A stretch of 64,000 nucleotides of DNA. It comes from Flavobacterium xueshanense. GTDB lineage: Bacteria; Bacteroidota; Bacteroidia; Flavobacteriales; Flavobacteriaceae. Numbering within the stretch: the stretch's first letter is position 1; each line of letters begins with the position of its first letter. The notes below the pieces were generated by a model, which made no database searches, was not told where the DNA came from, and worked only from the letters and a program-made list of their open reading frames with translations. Positions 9,082 to 18,987 of the stretch are shown here, one piece after another. The position numbers and the translations under genes were made by a program. The stretch spans positions 62,001 through 126,000 of the forward strand of contig NZ_FONQ01000007.1 in assembly GCF_900112975.1 (NCBI RefSeq), read 5' to 3'.

Positions 9082-11913
9082 CTAAAGTAATTCTTTTTTT
9101 AAAAATTGCGCCGTATAGCTTTTCTTATTTTTTATAATTTCCTCAGGAGTTCCTTTGGCAATTAGTTGTCCGCCGCCTTTCCCACCTTCAGGACCAATAT
9201 CAATAATGTAATCTGCCAGTTTGATCACATCCATATTATGTTCGATAATCAAAATCGTATTGCCTTTGTCAACCAGTTTATTAATCACTTCCATCAACAC
9301 TCTGATGTCGTCAAAATGCAGTCCGGTTGTAGGTTCATCCAGAATATAAAACGTGTTTCCGGTATCTTTTTTGGATAATTCTCCAGCTAGTTTAATGCGT
9401 TGTGCTTCACCACCGGAAAGAGTCGTGCTTTGTTGCCCAAGCGTAATATAGCCCAAACCAACATCCTGAATGGTTTTTACCTTTCTATAAATCTTCGGAA
9501 TCATTTCAAAAAATGGAACCGCTTCATCAACCGTCATATTCAACACATCCGAAATTGATTTCCCTTTGTATCGAATCTCCAATGTTTCTCTATTAAAACG
9601 CTTCCCTTGACAGGTCTCACATTCCACATATACATCGGGTAAAAAGTTCATTTCAATCGTTCGCACGCCAGAACCTTCGCAGGTTTCGCAACGTCCGCCC
9701 TTTACATTAAAACTAAATCGTCCCGCTTTATATCCCCGAATCATACTTTCAGAAGTCATCGTAAACAGGTTTCTGATTTCGGTAAAAACTTCCGTGTAAG
9801 TTGCCGGATTACTTCGTGGTGTTCTACCAATCGGGCTTTGGTCAATATCAATCACTTTATCGATATGTTCTAATCCTTCAATTTTTTTATACGGTTGCGG
9901 TTTTTTGACACCGTTAAAATAATACGCGTTCAAAATAGGGTAGAGCGTTTCATTAATCAAAGTTGATTTTCCACTTCCGGAAACTCCAGTTACACAAATC
10001 ATTTTGCCCAAAGGCAATTCTATCGAAACATTTTTTAGATTGTTTCCAGTTGCTCCGGTCAGTTTTAGGAATTTTCCATTTCCTTCTCTACGTTTTGCAG
10101 GAACTTCGATTTTCATTTCGCCATTCATGTACATCGCTGTAATAGTATGATGCTTCAGGATTTCAGCAGGTGTTCCTTTACTTATGATTTCACCGCCATA
10201 TTTTCCTGCTTTTGGTCCAATATCAATCACATAATCCGCACGTTGAATCATGTCTTTATCGTGTTCCACTACAATTACGGAATTTCCAATATCACGTAAT
10301 TGTTCCAGCGAATGAATTAGTTTTTCGTTGTCTCTTTGGTGTAAACCAATACTTGGTTCATCCAGAATATACAAAACACCAACTAACTGAGAACCAATTT
10401 GAGTAGCCAATCGGATACGTTGCGCTTCACCACCTGAAAGTGATTTGGAGCTTCGGCTCAAAGCCAAATAATCCAAACCTACATTCATCAAAAAGTTTAA
10501 TCGGTCCTTAATCTCTTTGATCACTTCGGTAGCGATACGCTTTTGTTTATCAGATAAATGGTTGTCTAAATCATTAAACCAAATAGTCAAATCCGAAATG
10601 TCCATATCGCACAATTCAGTAATGTTTTTTTTATTAATTTTAAAGAATTGTGCTTCTTTTTTCAAACGGGAACCTTTACAAACCGGACATTTTATTTCGT
10701 CCATAAATTCTTTAGCCCAACGCTTTATGCTTGTTGAACCGCTTTCGTCATGTTGATTTTTGATGAAATGCGAAATGCCTTCAAAATCAATTTTATATTC
10801 GCGTGCAACTCCTAAATCTTTGGAGTTTATGGTGAATTTTTCCTTTCCGCCATTCAAAATCATTTCCATCGCTTCCTCAGAAATGGTGTTAACTGCATCC
10901 GTCAATTTGAAACCAAATTTTTCACCAATAATTTCCAATTGCTTGAAAATCCAAGACGATTTATATTCGCCTAAAGGAGCAAAACCCCCTGCTTTTATTG
11001 ATAATTTTGGATTTGGAATAATCTTTTTTGGGTTTATTTCATTTACCGTTCCCAAGCCGTTGCAATGATCACAAGCACCTTTTGGTGAGTTGAAAGAAAA
11101 TAAATTGGGTTCCGGATTCTGGTATGAGATTCCGGTGGTTGGACACATCAAATTTCTGCTAAAAAAACGAACTTCATTTGAGTCTTGGTCTAAAACCATC
11201 AATACATTTTCGCCGTGGTGCATAGCTGTATTGATACTTTCTGTCAAACGTTTTTCGTTATCAGGAGTGTCTTCAATAACCATTCGATCCACAACAATTT
11301 CGATGTCGTGGGTTTTATAACGGTCTAATTTCATTCCCAAAGTAATATCCAACACATCACCGTTTACACGAACTTTAAGGAAACCTTGCTTGGCAATTTG
11401 TTGAAAAAGTTCCGCATAATGTCCTTTTCGAGCACGTATAACAGGCGCTAGAATATTGATTCGTTTGCCGGTGAAATCTTGAATTATCAAATACTTGATT
11501 TGCTCATCACTATAACTCACCATTTTCTCGCCTGTATTATAGCTATACGCATCGGCACCACGGGCGTACAACAAACGCAGGAAATCATAAATTTCAGTAA
11601 TCGTTCCTACAGTAGAACGCGGACTTTTACTGGTGGTTTTTTGTTCGATGGCAATCACAGGGGAAAGTCCATCAATTTTATCTACATCGGGACGTTCCAA
11701 GCCACCAAGAAACTGTCTGGCATAAGCCGAAAAAGTTTCTACATAACGGCGTTGCCCTTCAGCATAAATTGTATCAAAAGCTAAGGAGGATTTTCCTGAA
11801 CCTGAGAGCCCAGTAATTACAACCAGTTTTTCGCGTGGAATGGAAACATCTATATTTTTTAAGTTGTGCACGCGAGCGCCTTGAACTTCAATGGTATTGT
11901 CTTTGTCTAACAT
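9082..11913 (-). CDS. uvrA: Excinuclease ABC subunit A
   Basis: Damage-sensing ATPase of nucleotide excision repair, which loads UvrB onto DNA lesions. Two ABC modules are present: Walker [10 protein letters not shown] (35-43) with signature LSGGEAQRI, and a second Walker [10 protein letters not shown] with its own LSGGEAQRI. Zinc-finger cysteines occur in CPVCKGSR and in the pair [17 protein letters not shown] place the start at the ATG at 11911-11913 ([17 protein letters not shown]), giving 943 residues, the normal UvrA size; the frame opens nine codons earlier but that extension is not UvrA-like. Confidence 0.96.
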   Translation of the reverse strand: MLDKDNTIEVQGARVHNLKNIDVSIPREKLVVITGLSGSGKSSLAFDTIYAEGQRRYVETFSAYARQFLGGLERPDVDKIDGLSPVIAIEQKTTSKSPRSTVGTITEIYDFLRLLYARGADAYSYNTGEKMVSYSDEQIKYLIIQDFTGKRINILAPVIRARKGHYAELFQQIAKQGFLKVRVNGDVLDITLGMKLDRYKTHDIEIVVDRMVIEDTPDNEKRLTESINTAMHHGENVLMVLDQDSNEVRFFSRNLMCPTTGISYQNPEPNLFSFNSPKGACDHCNGLGTVNEINPKKIIPNPKLSIKAGGFAPLGEYKSSWIFKQLEIIGEKFGFKLTDAVNTISEEAMEMILNGGKEKFTINSKDLGVAREYKIDFEGISHFIKNQHDESGSTSIKRWAKEFMDEIKCPVCKGSRLKKEAQFFKINKKNITELCDMDISDLTIWFNDLDNHLSDKQKRIATEVIKEIKDRLNFLMNVGLDYLALSRSSKSLSGGEAQRIRLATQIGSQLVGVLYILDEPSIGLHQRDNEKLIHSLEQLRDIGNSVIVVEHDKDMIQRADYVIDIGPKAGKYGGEIISKGTPAEILKHHTITAMYMNGEMKIEVPAKRREGNGKFLKLTGATGNNLKNVSIELPLGKMICVTGVSGSGKSTLINETLYPILNAYYFNGVKKPQPYKKIEGLEHIDKVIDIDQSPIGRTPRSNPATYTEVFTEIRNLFTMTSESMIRGYKAGRFSFNVKGGRCETCEGSGVRTIEMNFLPDVYVECETCQGKRFNRETLEIRYKGKSISDVLNMTVDEAVPFFEMIPKIYRKVKTIQDVGLGYITLGQQSTTLSGGEAQRIKLAGELSKKDTGNTFYILDEPTTGLHFDDIRVLMEVINKLVDKGNTILIIEHNMDVIKLADYIIDIGPEGGKGGGQLIAKGTPEEIIKNKKSYTAQFLKKELL

Positions 11914-11993
11914 AATTTTGCAAAAAAGCAAAGTTACCATTTTGATTTATTCTTTCCGTACAACAGTTTAGAAGTTTATGTTAAAGATTTTGG

Positions 11994-12001
11994 TACTTTT
12001 G
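11994..12001 (+). promoter_or_regulatory. Candidate -7 element for the PanE-like gene
   Basis: TACTTTTG matches the Bacteroidota -7 consensus TAnnTTTG and lies about 57 bases before the chosen ATG at 12058. I do not see a clear TTG at the proper upstream distance, so this is tentative. Confidence 0.35.
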
Positions 12002-12057
12002 ATATAATTTTGAAAAATATTCAAGACATTAACAACAAAGTATTACACTTTATTTTT

Positions 12058-12978
12058 ATGAAAACAAGAATAGGTATTTTAGGATTGGGTGGAGTAGGTG
12101 GTTATTTTGGAGGACTATTGGCCAAAGCTTATTTTGAATCAGATGCAATCGAAATTGTATTTATTGCTCGCGGCGAAACTCAAAAAACAATAGTTCGTAA
12201 CGGGTTAAAAATTATTGATGACACTTATGAAATGATTGTTTTTCCTAGATTGGTTTCGAATAATCCAGATGAAATTGGGAAACTCGATTGTCTTATTTGT
12301 GCCACTAAAACCTATGATATCGAAACCAGTTTGGGATCTATAAAAAAATGCATTTCGGCAACGACCATAATTCTACCTCTATATAATGGTGTAGATGCTA
12401 CCGAACGCATACAAACATTATTTCCTGAAAATACGATTTTGCAAGGTTGTGTATATATCGTTTCGATGATTGAATCGCCGGGAATTATCAAGAAAATTGG
12501 TTCTTACGAAAAACTATTCTTTGGTTCTACAACAGCACCAATCTCCAAACTGAAGGAATTACAATCTATTTTTGAAAATGCCAATATCGAAAGTTTTCTT
12601 GTAGAAAATATTGAAGAAACGGTTTGGGAAAAATTCATTTTTATTTCAGCTTTGGCTTCAGCAACTTCGTATTTGAACCAAAATATTGGTGGAATTTTAA
12701 ATAATCGTGAAAATAAGGCAGTTTATATTTCATTGTTAAATGAGATCACCGCTGTCGCTTTAGCAAAAGGGATAACGCTGTCCAATAATATTGTGGCTCA
12801 AACGATTATCAAACTTGAAAAATCGCCACAAAACAGTACATCATCTATGCACAGAGATTTATTAGCTGGACATAAAACAGAATTGAATTCGCTAACAGAA
12901 TATGTGGTAAAAGAAGGACTGAAATTTGGTGTTGCTACACCAGTCTATCAAATGATATTAGAAAAGTTGTTTAGATAA
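12058..12978 (+). CDS. 2-dehydropantoate 2-reductase family protein
   Basis: ApbA/PanE-type NAD(P)-dependent reductase, 306 residues. The N-terminal Rossmann fold starts immediately with RIGILGLGGVGGYFGG, and the family helix with Lys (EETVWEKFIF) and the C-terminal helical ketopantoate-reductase domain (SSMHRDLLAGHKTELNSL) follow. The family reaction reduces 2-dehydropantoate to pantoate in coenzyme A synthesis, but many paralogues act on other 2-oxoacids and no pantothenate genes are adjacent. The open frame begins 16 codons upstream at a TTG, but the ATG at 12058 puts the GxGGxG loop at the normal position. Confidence 0.82.
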   Translation: MKTRIGILGLGGVGGYFGGLLAKAYFESDAIEIVFIARGETQKTIVRNGLKIIDDTYEMIVFPRLVSNNPDEIGKLDCLICATKTYDIETSLGSIKKCISATTIILPLYNGVDATERIQTLFPENTILQGCVYIVSMIESPGIIKKIGSYEKLFFGSTTAPISKLKELQSIFENANIESFLVENIEETVWEKFIFISALASATSYLNQNIGGILNNRENKAVYISLLNEITAVALAKGITLSNNIVAQTIIKLEKSPQNSTSSMHRDLLAGHKTELNSLTEYVVKEGLKFGVATPVYQMILEKLFR

Positions 12979-12990
12979 ATTGTGTGTAGT

Positions 12991-13680
12991 TTAATTTATT
13001 ATCTTAAATTCCAATCCAATATTACGGACGCTTTCAATATTAATTCGCGAATCATCTTTGAAATATTTTCGGATTTTACTGATATAAACATCCATACTTC
13101 TTCCAGAGAAAAAATCATCAGTACCCCAAATTGCTTTTAAGATTTGTTCTCTTTTTATCATTTGGTTTTTATGATTATAAAAAAAATGAATAAGAGATGC
13201 TTCCTTCTCTGTGAGCTGCTGTATTTTGGAATTGCTTTTTAGACATAAACGTTTAGTATCGAATAAATAAGATCCAATTTGTAATTCATCAATTTCTGAC
13301 GATAAAGATTGTTTTTGTCGACTTCTTTTCAAAATATTGTTCAGGCGTAAAACGAGTTCTTCTACCTCAAAAGGTTTTACGATATAATCATCGGCACCCA
13401 ATTTTAATCCAATGATTTTGTCTTCTTTTAACTTTCTTGCCGTCAAGAAAACGAAAGGAATTTCGGGATTGATTGTAATGATTTTTTCTGCGAGCGTGAA
13501 TCCATCCATTTTTGGCATCATGACATCAAAAACACAAATATCGAAGGTTGCAGATTGGAAAACAGTTAACGCTTCTTCTCCGTTTTCTGCCCAAGTCACA
13601 TCATAATCATACAATTCTATATATTGTTTGAGAACGCTTGCAAAATCAAAATCATCTTCGGCTAAAAGTACTTTTTTCAA
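12991..13680 (-). CDS. OmpR-type response regulator
   Basis: Two-component response regulator of 229 residues. The receiver domain (1-115) has acidic pocket residues E8, D9 and D10, the phospho-acceptor D52 (FDVMMPKMDG), T80 and K102 (VKPF). The C-terminal winged-helix DNA-binding domain spans about 130-229 (LTEKEASLIHFF, ending in a YISKIRKYF recognition region). It lies 10 bases downstream of its partner histidine kinase. Both are divergent from the outer-membrane receptor gene at 15199, which is a likely target by position. Confidence 0.92.
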   Translation of the reverse strand: MKKVLLAEDDFDFASVLKQYIELYDYDVTWAENGEEALTVFQSATFDICVFDVMMPKMDGFTLAEKIITINPEIPFVFLTARKLKEDKIIGLKLGADDYIVKPFEVEELVLRLNNILKRSRQKQSLSSEIDELQIGSYLFDTKRLCLKSNSKIQQLTEKEASLIHFFYNHKNQMIKREQILKAIWGTDDFFSGRSMDVYISKIRKYFKDDSRINIESVRNIGLEFKIIN

Positions 13681-13690
13681 TGGGAAATTA

Positions 13691-15049
13691 TTAAACTTGA
13701 AACATAATTGTAAATACAGATCCTTTTCCTAAATCACTCATAACAGCAATCGAGCCTTGGTGTGCTTTTATGATTTGATTTACATAATAAAGGCCTAATC
13801 CTAGTCCTTTTGTATTATGTAAATTGCCTTGCTCGACTCTGTAAAATTTATCAAATAGTAATGAATGTTTATTTTTTGAAATCCCAATTCCATTGTCTTT
13901 AATGCTAATGCGAAATTGATTTTGGACTAATGCAGTTTTGATTGTAATAGTTGTGCTGCCATATTTTACGGCATTTTCGAGCACGTTTTGAATAGCGGTT
14001 GTCAAATGAAACTGGTCTAATAACAAAGTGGTTTTTGCAGTATTGAAATCTGTTATGATGTAAGTTTTTGGATTTGAAATTTTAAAATCCCCAATAATTG
14101 CATTCAAAAAAGTCTCCAAATCAATTTTTTCTTTTTGTAACTCAATTTCATGTTCACCCAATGAATTTGCCATTACTTGGTCAATCAAATTATGCAAACG
14201 ATTATGTTGTCGTGAAATGGTATGGAGAACACTGTTAAATTGCGCGTCATTTTCCCGAATGTCTTTTCGCTCCAATATTTTAGTGGAAATACCTAATGTT
14301 GTCAAAGGGGTTATGAGTTCGTGAGTGATATTATTGATAAAATCAGTTTTTACGTCACTTACTTTTTTTTGTTTAATTAGTGCTTTAATGGCAATTACAA
14401 AAAGTGTTATTAATGTCAGAATCGAAAACAGTGATAAGATCAAAATCATTCTCATTCTTTTTAGAATTATAGTTTCCCAATCGATTACTGAGACATACAT
14501 AGAATCTTCGGTAAGCAATTTATAATCCTGATTTAAGGAAGAACCGCTCGTTGTTCCAACATAATTCCGAACTAAAAAAGCATTGTCCAAAGAGGCTAAA
14601 TCTCCGTAAAGTTTGTTTTTTATAAAAGGTTTTTCTGAAAATATGGTATCTGCTTTTTTCAGGCTGTTATAAATGACAAATTTGTTAAGAACAATTGCAA
14701 AATTAATAGTGAGATTAGGTATTTCCCTTTCGAATTTAAGTTGCAATTTTCGAGTTAATTCGCTTCTATATTGGTTTTGGAACAGAGCACTTTTAATATA
14801 AAATTTAGTTTTTTTATCCAGAATATAATTATTGGCTAATTGTTTATAAAGCAATTCTTTTTTGTTGACAAAAGCCGAATCAATATCACTATAACCATTT
14901 GTAATATTACCAATCTCCTCTTTAATTTCCGAGTGAAACTGGGCTACTTTATAATTGTAAGTCGTTTTTACCAAATAGCATTGCACAACCGACAAGGTTA
15001 TCAAAGCGATAACCGAAAGTGCAATTAATAAATTGATTTTTTGTTTCAT
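13691..15049 (-). CDS. Membrane sensor histidine kinase
   Basis: 452-residue sensor kinase. Transmembrane helices are predicted at about 7-26 and 201-224 and enclose a periplasmic sensor region of about 170 residues with no recognised fold. The phospho-acceptor is H243 in THELITPL, followed by the HATPase domain with the N box NVLENAVKYG, DNGIGIS and GLGLGLYY. There is no evident HAMP domain between the second helix and the H box. It is the first gene of a pair with the response regulator. Signal unknown; the neighbouring divergent receptor suggests envelope or nutrient sensing. Confidence 0.92.
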   Translation of the reverse strand: MKQKINLLIALSVIALITLSVVQCYLVKTTYNYKVAQFHSEIKEEIGNITNGYSDIDSAFVNKKELLYKQLANNYILDKKTKFYIKSALFQNQYRSELTRKLQLKFEREIPNLTINFAIVLNKFVIYNSLKKADTIFSEKPFIKNKLYGDLASLDNAFLVRNYVGTTSGSSLNQDYKLLTEDSMYVSVIDWETIILKRMRMILILSLFSILTLITLFVIAIKALIKQKKVSDVKTDFINNITHELITPLTTLGISTKILERKDIRENDAQFNSVLHTISRQHNRLHNLIDQVMANSLGEHEIELQKEKIDLETFLNAIIGDFKISNPKTYIITDFNTAKTTLLLDQFHLTTAIQNVLENAVKYGSTTITIKTALVQNQFRISIKDNGIGISKNKHSLLFDKFYRVEQGNLHNTKGLGLGLYYVNQIIKAHQGSIAVMSDLGKGSVFTIMFQV

Positions 15050-15164
15050 TTATGGAAAAATAGAATTCAAAAATAAGTATTTTATTATTCAATTTTTGCA
15101 TTAACTGTGCATTAACCTTCAATTAACTTATACTACGAATATTTAGAAGCATTTTTGTAGCAAA

Positions 15165-15196
15165 CTAAACCAAAAATCTTTCTAAACCAAAAATCT
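15165..15196 (+). repeat. Short tandem duplication before receptor gene
   Basis: The 15-mer CTAAACCAAAAATCT occurs at 15165-15179 and again at 15182-15196, period 17. The second copy ends two bases before the ATG at 15199. It occupies the translation-initiation region of the receptor mRNA and may be a slippage product or a regulatory element. Confidence 0.7.
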
Positions 15197-15198
15197 AC

Positions 15199-17301
15199 AT
15201 GCCTTTAAAATTCATTTTATTCATTATCTTATTCTTTGTTTCACTATTTGGTTTTTCTCAAAATGAAACTTCAAAAGACAGTATTTCTGATAAATTAAAT
15301 GAAGTTGTTATTTCCCAAAATAAAAAATCATTTTCTAATCAAAATGGAAATATCAAACTCGATGTTGCCAATTCGATTTACAATTCTATTCCGAATACTT
15401 TAGATTTGTTGGCAAAATTGCCTGCGGTTCAAATTTCTTCAGATAGAGAAAAAATAACAATTATCGGAAAAGGAAATCCCTTGATCTATATTGACAATCA
15501 AAAAGTTGGAATGAATGATTTGAATGCTTTGGCTGTAGCCGATATAAAAAGCATCGAAATCGTCAAGAATCCATCTGCTAAATATGAAGCCGAAGGACGT
15601 GCTGTGATTTTGATTATGCGAAAATTTAGTAAAAAAGATAGCTTTCAAACTTCGATTACAGAAGTTGCTTCCTTCAAAAAAGACTATAATAATTACCTTG
15701 GATTCAATTCTAATTTCAAGAAAAACAAAATTGAATGGAAAGCCAATTTCAATTATAATAAGCTTCAGCCTTGGGAAAGTCATCGTATTGATTATCAAAT
15801 TCCAGATGCTAATATTGTTTCCAATTATGACGTTTCCGCTTTTACAAAAAGAAAACAATTTATTTTTGGAGGTGGTTTTTTTTACAAAATAAACGAAGTT
15901 GATTATGTGTCGTTTAATGTAAATAGTAAGTTGCAAAATGATTTTTTTGATATCAATACAGCAACCTACAATAAAAATGCGAACATAAAAAATAACGTTT
16001 TAACTTTTAGTGATAATGATAGTAAAAAGAATTTTATGAACTCTTTTTTGAATTATATTAGGAAAATTAAGTCAATTGATACGCAGGTTTTTGCAGGTGT
16101 TCAATATTCTATTTTTGATCAGAATGAATCTAGTTTAGTGCAAAATAATTATAACGATACCGAATTTCAATTGACGCAAGATCGTAATCAGAAGTTTAAT
16201 GTTGACGTATTTTCTGGAAGAATTGATTTAGAAAAAAAGTTCAAAAATGATATGAAATTAGAAATTGGCGGATTATATTCTACTGCAACTTCAAAATCTG
16301 ATTTAGATTTTTTAAATTATGAAACAAATAAAACTACAACGAATCATTATGATTTTAAAGAACAAAATTCAGCGTGGTACAGTCAGTTTTCTGGAGAAAT
16401 TAAAAAAGTAAATTTCTCAGTTGGATTGCGAGTTGAAAATACCAAAGTAAATGGAAAATTCATTTCTGATGAAGAGCCTTTAGTCAATAAAAATTACAAC
16501 AATTTATTTCCGAAAGTACAGCTTACTTTCCCGATAGATACTCTAAAAACTATTAGTTTAAATTATGCAACAAGTATTTCGAGGCCCAATTACTCGTCAT
16601 TAAGTCAAGGATCAACGTACATCAATCCGTATTTTTTATATGCTCGAAATATTAATTTGGACCCAACTATCAACAACGAAATTTCATCCACTTTTCAATT
16701 AAATGATAAAACAATTAAATTGAGTTATTATCAAAATAACAATCCTGTTTACGGTAGTTTTTCGTATGATAACCAGCAAAACATAATGACTTTTAAAGAA
16801 ATAAATTTTGATAAAGAGTCTGGATTTAATCTGGAATTGACTGCTCCTTTTAAGTATAGAAATTGGAGTTCCACTAATTCTTTAAGTTGCATATGGAATA
16901 AAATAGAAGATGATTCCGCGCTATTTAGAGCGTCAAAACCATATTTGTATTACTATTCGAATAATGAATTTAAGCTTCCCAAAGGCTATACAATTTTGTT
17001 AACAGGTTGGGGATTAACCGGACAAAAAGAAGGTGTCTTTGAAAGAAATGCTAAATTTATTATGGATTTTGCAATTTCAAAAACGTTTTTCACCAACTGG
17101 AATTGCACATTAAGTTACAATGATATTTTTAGAAATATGATCTATGAAGAGAATTTCACGATAAACAATATTAGTTCAAAAGCTAATTATTTGGTTGATT
17201 CCCATGAATTTTCAATAACTATTAAATACTCATTTGGTAAAATAAAATCGACAGAGTTTAAAGAGAAAAGCATTGATGATAATTCGAATAGAATCCGATA
17301 A
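15199..17301 (+). CDS. Outer-membrane receptor, plug and beta-barrel
   Basis: TonB-dependent-receptor-like protein of 700 residues with a signal peptide (about 1-21, cleaved after FGFSQ). The plug domain is at about 30-135, with the typical TPNTLDLLAKLPAVQI-like segment (here SIPNTLDLLAKLPAVQI) and DIKSIEIVKNPSAKYEAEG. The rest is a long outer-membrane barrel. No N-terminal carboxypeptidase-regulatory domain is present, so it is shorter than SusC-type receptors. It probably imports or senses an unidentified ligand. The histidine kinase/response regulator pair is divergently transcribed from the same 149-base gap, and a 17-base-period duplication precedes its start codon. Confidence 0.85.
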   Translation: MPLKFILFIILFFVSLFGFSQNETSKDSISDKLNEVVISQNKKSFSNQNGNIKLDVANSIYNSIPNTLDLLAKLPAVQISSDREKITIIGKGNPLIYIDNQKVGMNDLNALAVADIKSIEIVKNPSAKYEAEGRAVILIMRKFSKKDSFQTSITEVASFKKDYNNYLGFNSNFKKNKIEWKANFNYNKLQPWESHRIDYQIPDANIVSNYDVSAFTKRKQFIFGGGFFYKINEVDYVSFNVNSKLQNDFFDINTATYNKNANIKNNVLTFSDNDSKKNFMNSFLNYIRKIKSIDTQVFAGVQYSIFDQNESSLVQNNYNDTEFQLTQDRNQKFNVDVFSGRIDLEKKFKNDMKLEIGGLYSTATSKSDLDFLNYETNKTTTNHYDFKEQNSAWYSQFSGEIKKVNFSVGLRVENTKVNGKFISDEEPLVNKNYNNLFPKVQLTFPIDTLKTISLNYATSISRPNYSSLSQGSTYINPYFLYARNINLDPTINNEISSTFQLNDKTIKLSYYQNNNPVYGSFSYDNQQNIMTFKEINFDKESGFNLELTAPFKYRNWSSTNSLSCIWNKIEDDSALFRASKPYLYYYSNNEFKLPKGYTILLTGWGLTGQKEGVFERNAKFIMDFAISKTFFTNWNCTLSYNDIFRNMIYEENFTINNISSKANYLVDSHEFSITIKYSFGKIKSTEFKEKSIDDNSNRIR

Positions 17302-17310
17302 TTTCATATA

Positions 17311-17346
17311 CAAACAGAGTCCTTGTAATTACAAGGACTCTGTTTG
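17311..17346. terminator. Bidirectional terminator, perfect palindrome
   Basis: A perfect 36-base inverted repeat with half CAAACAGAGTCCTTGTAA (17311-17328) and its exact complement (17329-17346). It sits between the convergent receptor and rsmD genes, so it can stop transcription from both sides. Confidence 0.85.
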
Positions 17347-17365
17347 TTATAATTCATTTTATAAA

Positions 17366-17962
17366 TTATTCTTCTTCACCATCGTTTTGGTTCGATTCAT
17401 TTTGAGAATCTTCTTTATCACCAGAAACTATTTCGAAAAAACTAAAAATAGAACCGCCATAACTTTTTTCGAATGAAAAGTGAATCATGTGATCCAGTTT
17501 AGTATATTTTGAATGCTCGATTACCATCATTCCTTCTTCATTTAGCAATTCTTTTTCGAAAACTAACAAGATAATTTTCTCAAAAGTTTTTTGATCCAAG
17601 GCATACGGCGGATCTGCAAAAATAATATCATAAGACGTTTTACATCGTTCTAAATACGTGAAAACATCACTTTTTGTGGCCGCAATATTAAAATCATATT
17701 CGGCTGCAACTTGTTTGATAAATTTTACACAACCAAAATCGCCATCAACAGAAGTAATCGGTGTGCTTCCGCGAGAAGCAAATTCGTAACTGATATTTCC
17801 GGTTCCGGCAAATAAATCTAATATTTTAAGTCCTTCAAAACTGAAATGGTTGTTCAAAACATTAAATAATGCCTCTTTGGACATGTCAGTTGTGGGACGA
17901 ACGGGAAGTCCTTTTGGTGGAAAAATGCGTCTTCCTTTGTATTTTCCTGAAATGATTCTCAT
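17366..17962 (-). CDS. rsmD: RsmD-family 16S rRNA methyltransferase
   Basis: SAM-dependent methyltransferase that in E. coli makes N2-methylguanine at 16S rRNA position 966. The N-terminus MRIISGKYKGRRI, PTTDMSKEALFNVL, the SAM-binding loop DLFAGTGNISYE (about 49-60) and the catalytic DPPY (117-120) are all present. 198 residues is slightly longer than the family norm because of a C-terminal acidic tail (EDSQNESNQNDGEEE). The start ATG overlaps the stop of the DUF3822 gene by four bases, so the two are translationally coupled. Confidence 0.92.
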   Translation of the reverse strand: MRIISGKYKGRRIFPPKGLPVRPTTDMSKEALFNVLNNHFSFEGLKILDLFAGTGNISYEFASRGSTPITSVDGDFGCVKFIKQVAAEYDFNIAATKSDVFTYLERCKTSYDIIFADPPYALDQKTFEKIILLVFEKELLNEEGMMVIEHSKYTKLDHMIHFSFEKSYGGSIFSFFEIVSGDKEDSQNESNQNDGEEE

Positions 17963-18765
17963 GAGTTGAAAAGTATAAAATGATTTCTGTTTTCGGCCTC
18001 AGAAAAATAATTGTTCCATCGCAAATCTTCCACATCGATAAGGGAAACGTTGCGAATGTATTTGTAAGTGATTTTAAAATAATCACTTTCGGCATCGATA
18101 TTTCCGATTAGTTCCAGTGGGAAGTTTTCTGGATTTAAGTTCAATTGTTCGGCAGTAAATAATATGTAATACAAGAAATCTTCCGGCGTACTGTAATCAA
18201 ATGAATTGAATAGGAGAAGTTTTTGGTTTTGAACTACAATGATTTCAAAATGACCAGTGTTAATATGGACAAACATTTTTTTCTCATCCTTATTTTTGGA
18301 AGCAACCAATAATTTGGAAACCAAAATGCTATTGGCATGTTTATAATCAAAAGCACCAAATTGGTCAATAAAAAAATTATTGATATTCACGTACGGAATA
18401 TAAACCGCATTCATTTGATAGTTTGGAATTTCATCAAAAGCGAAAAAATCGGTTTCAAAAACCTTGGTATTGTATTGCAAATAGCTGCCTAAAAAGTTTT
18501 CGTCAAATAGCGGTTGCGGAACAAAAGTTGAAAGATTATTATTGTGAATTACCAGAATCTCATCATAGGAATCGTTTAATTCCGGATGATCTCGAAAAGC
18601 ATTGGCAAACAAATTTTCAATTTTTGTGGATTTATGAAACGTATCAAAATGCACTTCGTTGAATGAAGTTACCGTGTTATTTAGCGTGTCAAAACAACAA
18701 AAAGAAAGTCCCGTCAAGGAAACTTGAATGGAGAGTTTTTTATATTTTTTTTCGGCTATGTTCAT
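17959..18765 (-). CDS. DUF3822 family protein
   Basis: A 268-residue protein with the two-lobed actin-like feel of the DUF3822 family, which is restricted to Bacteroidota and usually sits beside rsmD. Recognisable stretches are the N-terminal SIQVSLTGLSFCCFD and the central FVHINTGHFEIIVVQNQKLLLFNSF. There is no signal peptide or transmembrane segment. The cellular role is not known to me. It overlaps rsmD by four bases, supporting co-expression. Confidence 0.85.
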   Translation of the reverse strand: MNIAEKKYKKLSIQVSLTGLSFCCFDTLNNTVTSFNEVHFDTFHKSTKIENLFANAFRDHPELNDSYDEILVIHNNNLSTFVPQPLFDENFLGSYLQYNTKVFETDFFAFDEIPNYQMNAVYIPYVNINNFFIDQFGAFDYKHANSILVSKLLVASKNKDEKKMFVHINTGHFEIIVVQNQKLLLFNSFDYSTPEDFLYYILFTAEQLNLNPENFPLELIGNIDAESDYFKITYKYIRNVSLIDVEDLRWNNYFSEAENRNHFILFNS

Positions 18766-18810
18766 AATACTAATGCTTTTTTCAACAGTGCAAACTTACA
18801 AATTTAAAAA

Positions 18811-18950
18811 TCAATAACAATTGCAATGGCAAAATTCAATTACAAAATTCAATTGCAATGACAGTTGCAATATCAACGACATTGGCAATGACAATAGCAA
18901 AATTCACTGGCAGTAATTGAAAATTGAAATTGCTATTGACATTGAAATTG
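18811..18950. repeat. Degenerate CAATTGCAATG-type repeat array
   Basis: Between the DUF3822 and helicase genes the DNA is a run of imperfect short units built from CAATTGCAATG, ACAATTGC, CAAAATTCAATT and TTGAAATTG. No unit is exactly tandem, but the vocabulary is very restricted over about 140 bases and is unlike the flanking DNA. It directly precedes the helicase promoter. Confidence 0.6.
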
Positions 18951-18970
18951 AAAAAACATTCTTTACTTTG
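18942..18970 (+). promoter_or_regulatory. Candidate promoter of the helicase gene
   Basis: TTG (18942-18944), a 19-base spacer and TACTTTG (18964-18970), close to the Bacteroidota TTG-N19-TAnnTTTG pattern with one base fewer in the -7 box. It ends 17 bases before the ATG at 18988, leaving a very short leader. Confidence 0.5.
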
Positions 18971-18987
18971 CAGTCAAATAACACGAA

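Noticed and set aside
9082..11940. Longer uvrA frame starting at 11940
   Set aside because: The extra nine residues (MVTLLFCKI) are not UvrA-like; the ATG at 11913 gives the normal N-terminus.
18811..18950. CRISPR array
   Set aside because: Repeats are degenerate, not evenly spaced and have no unique spacers; no cas gene is present in the window.
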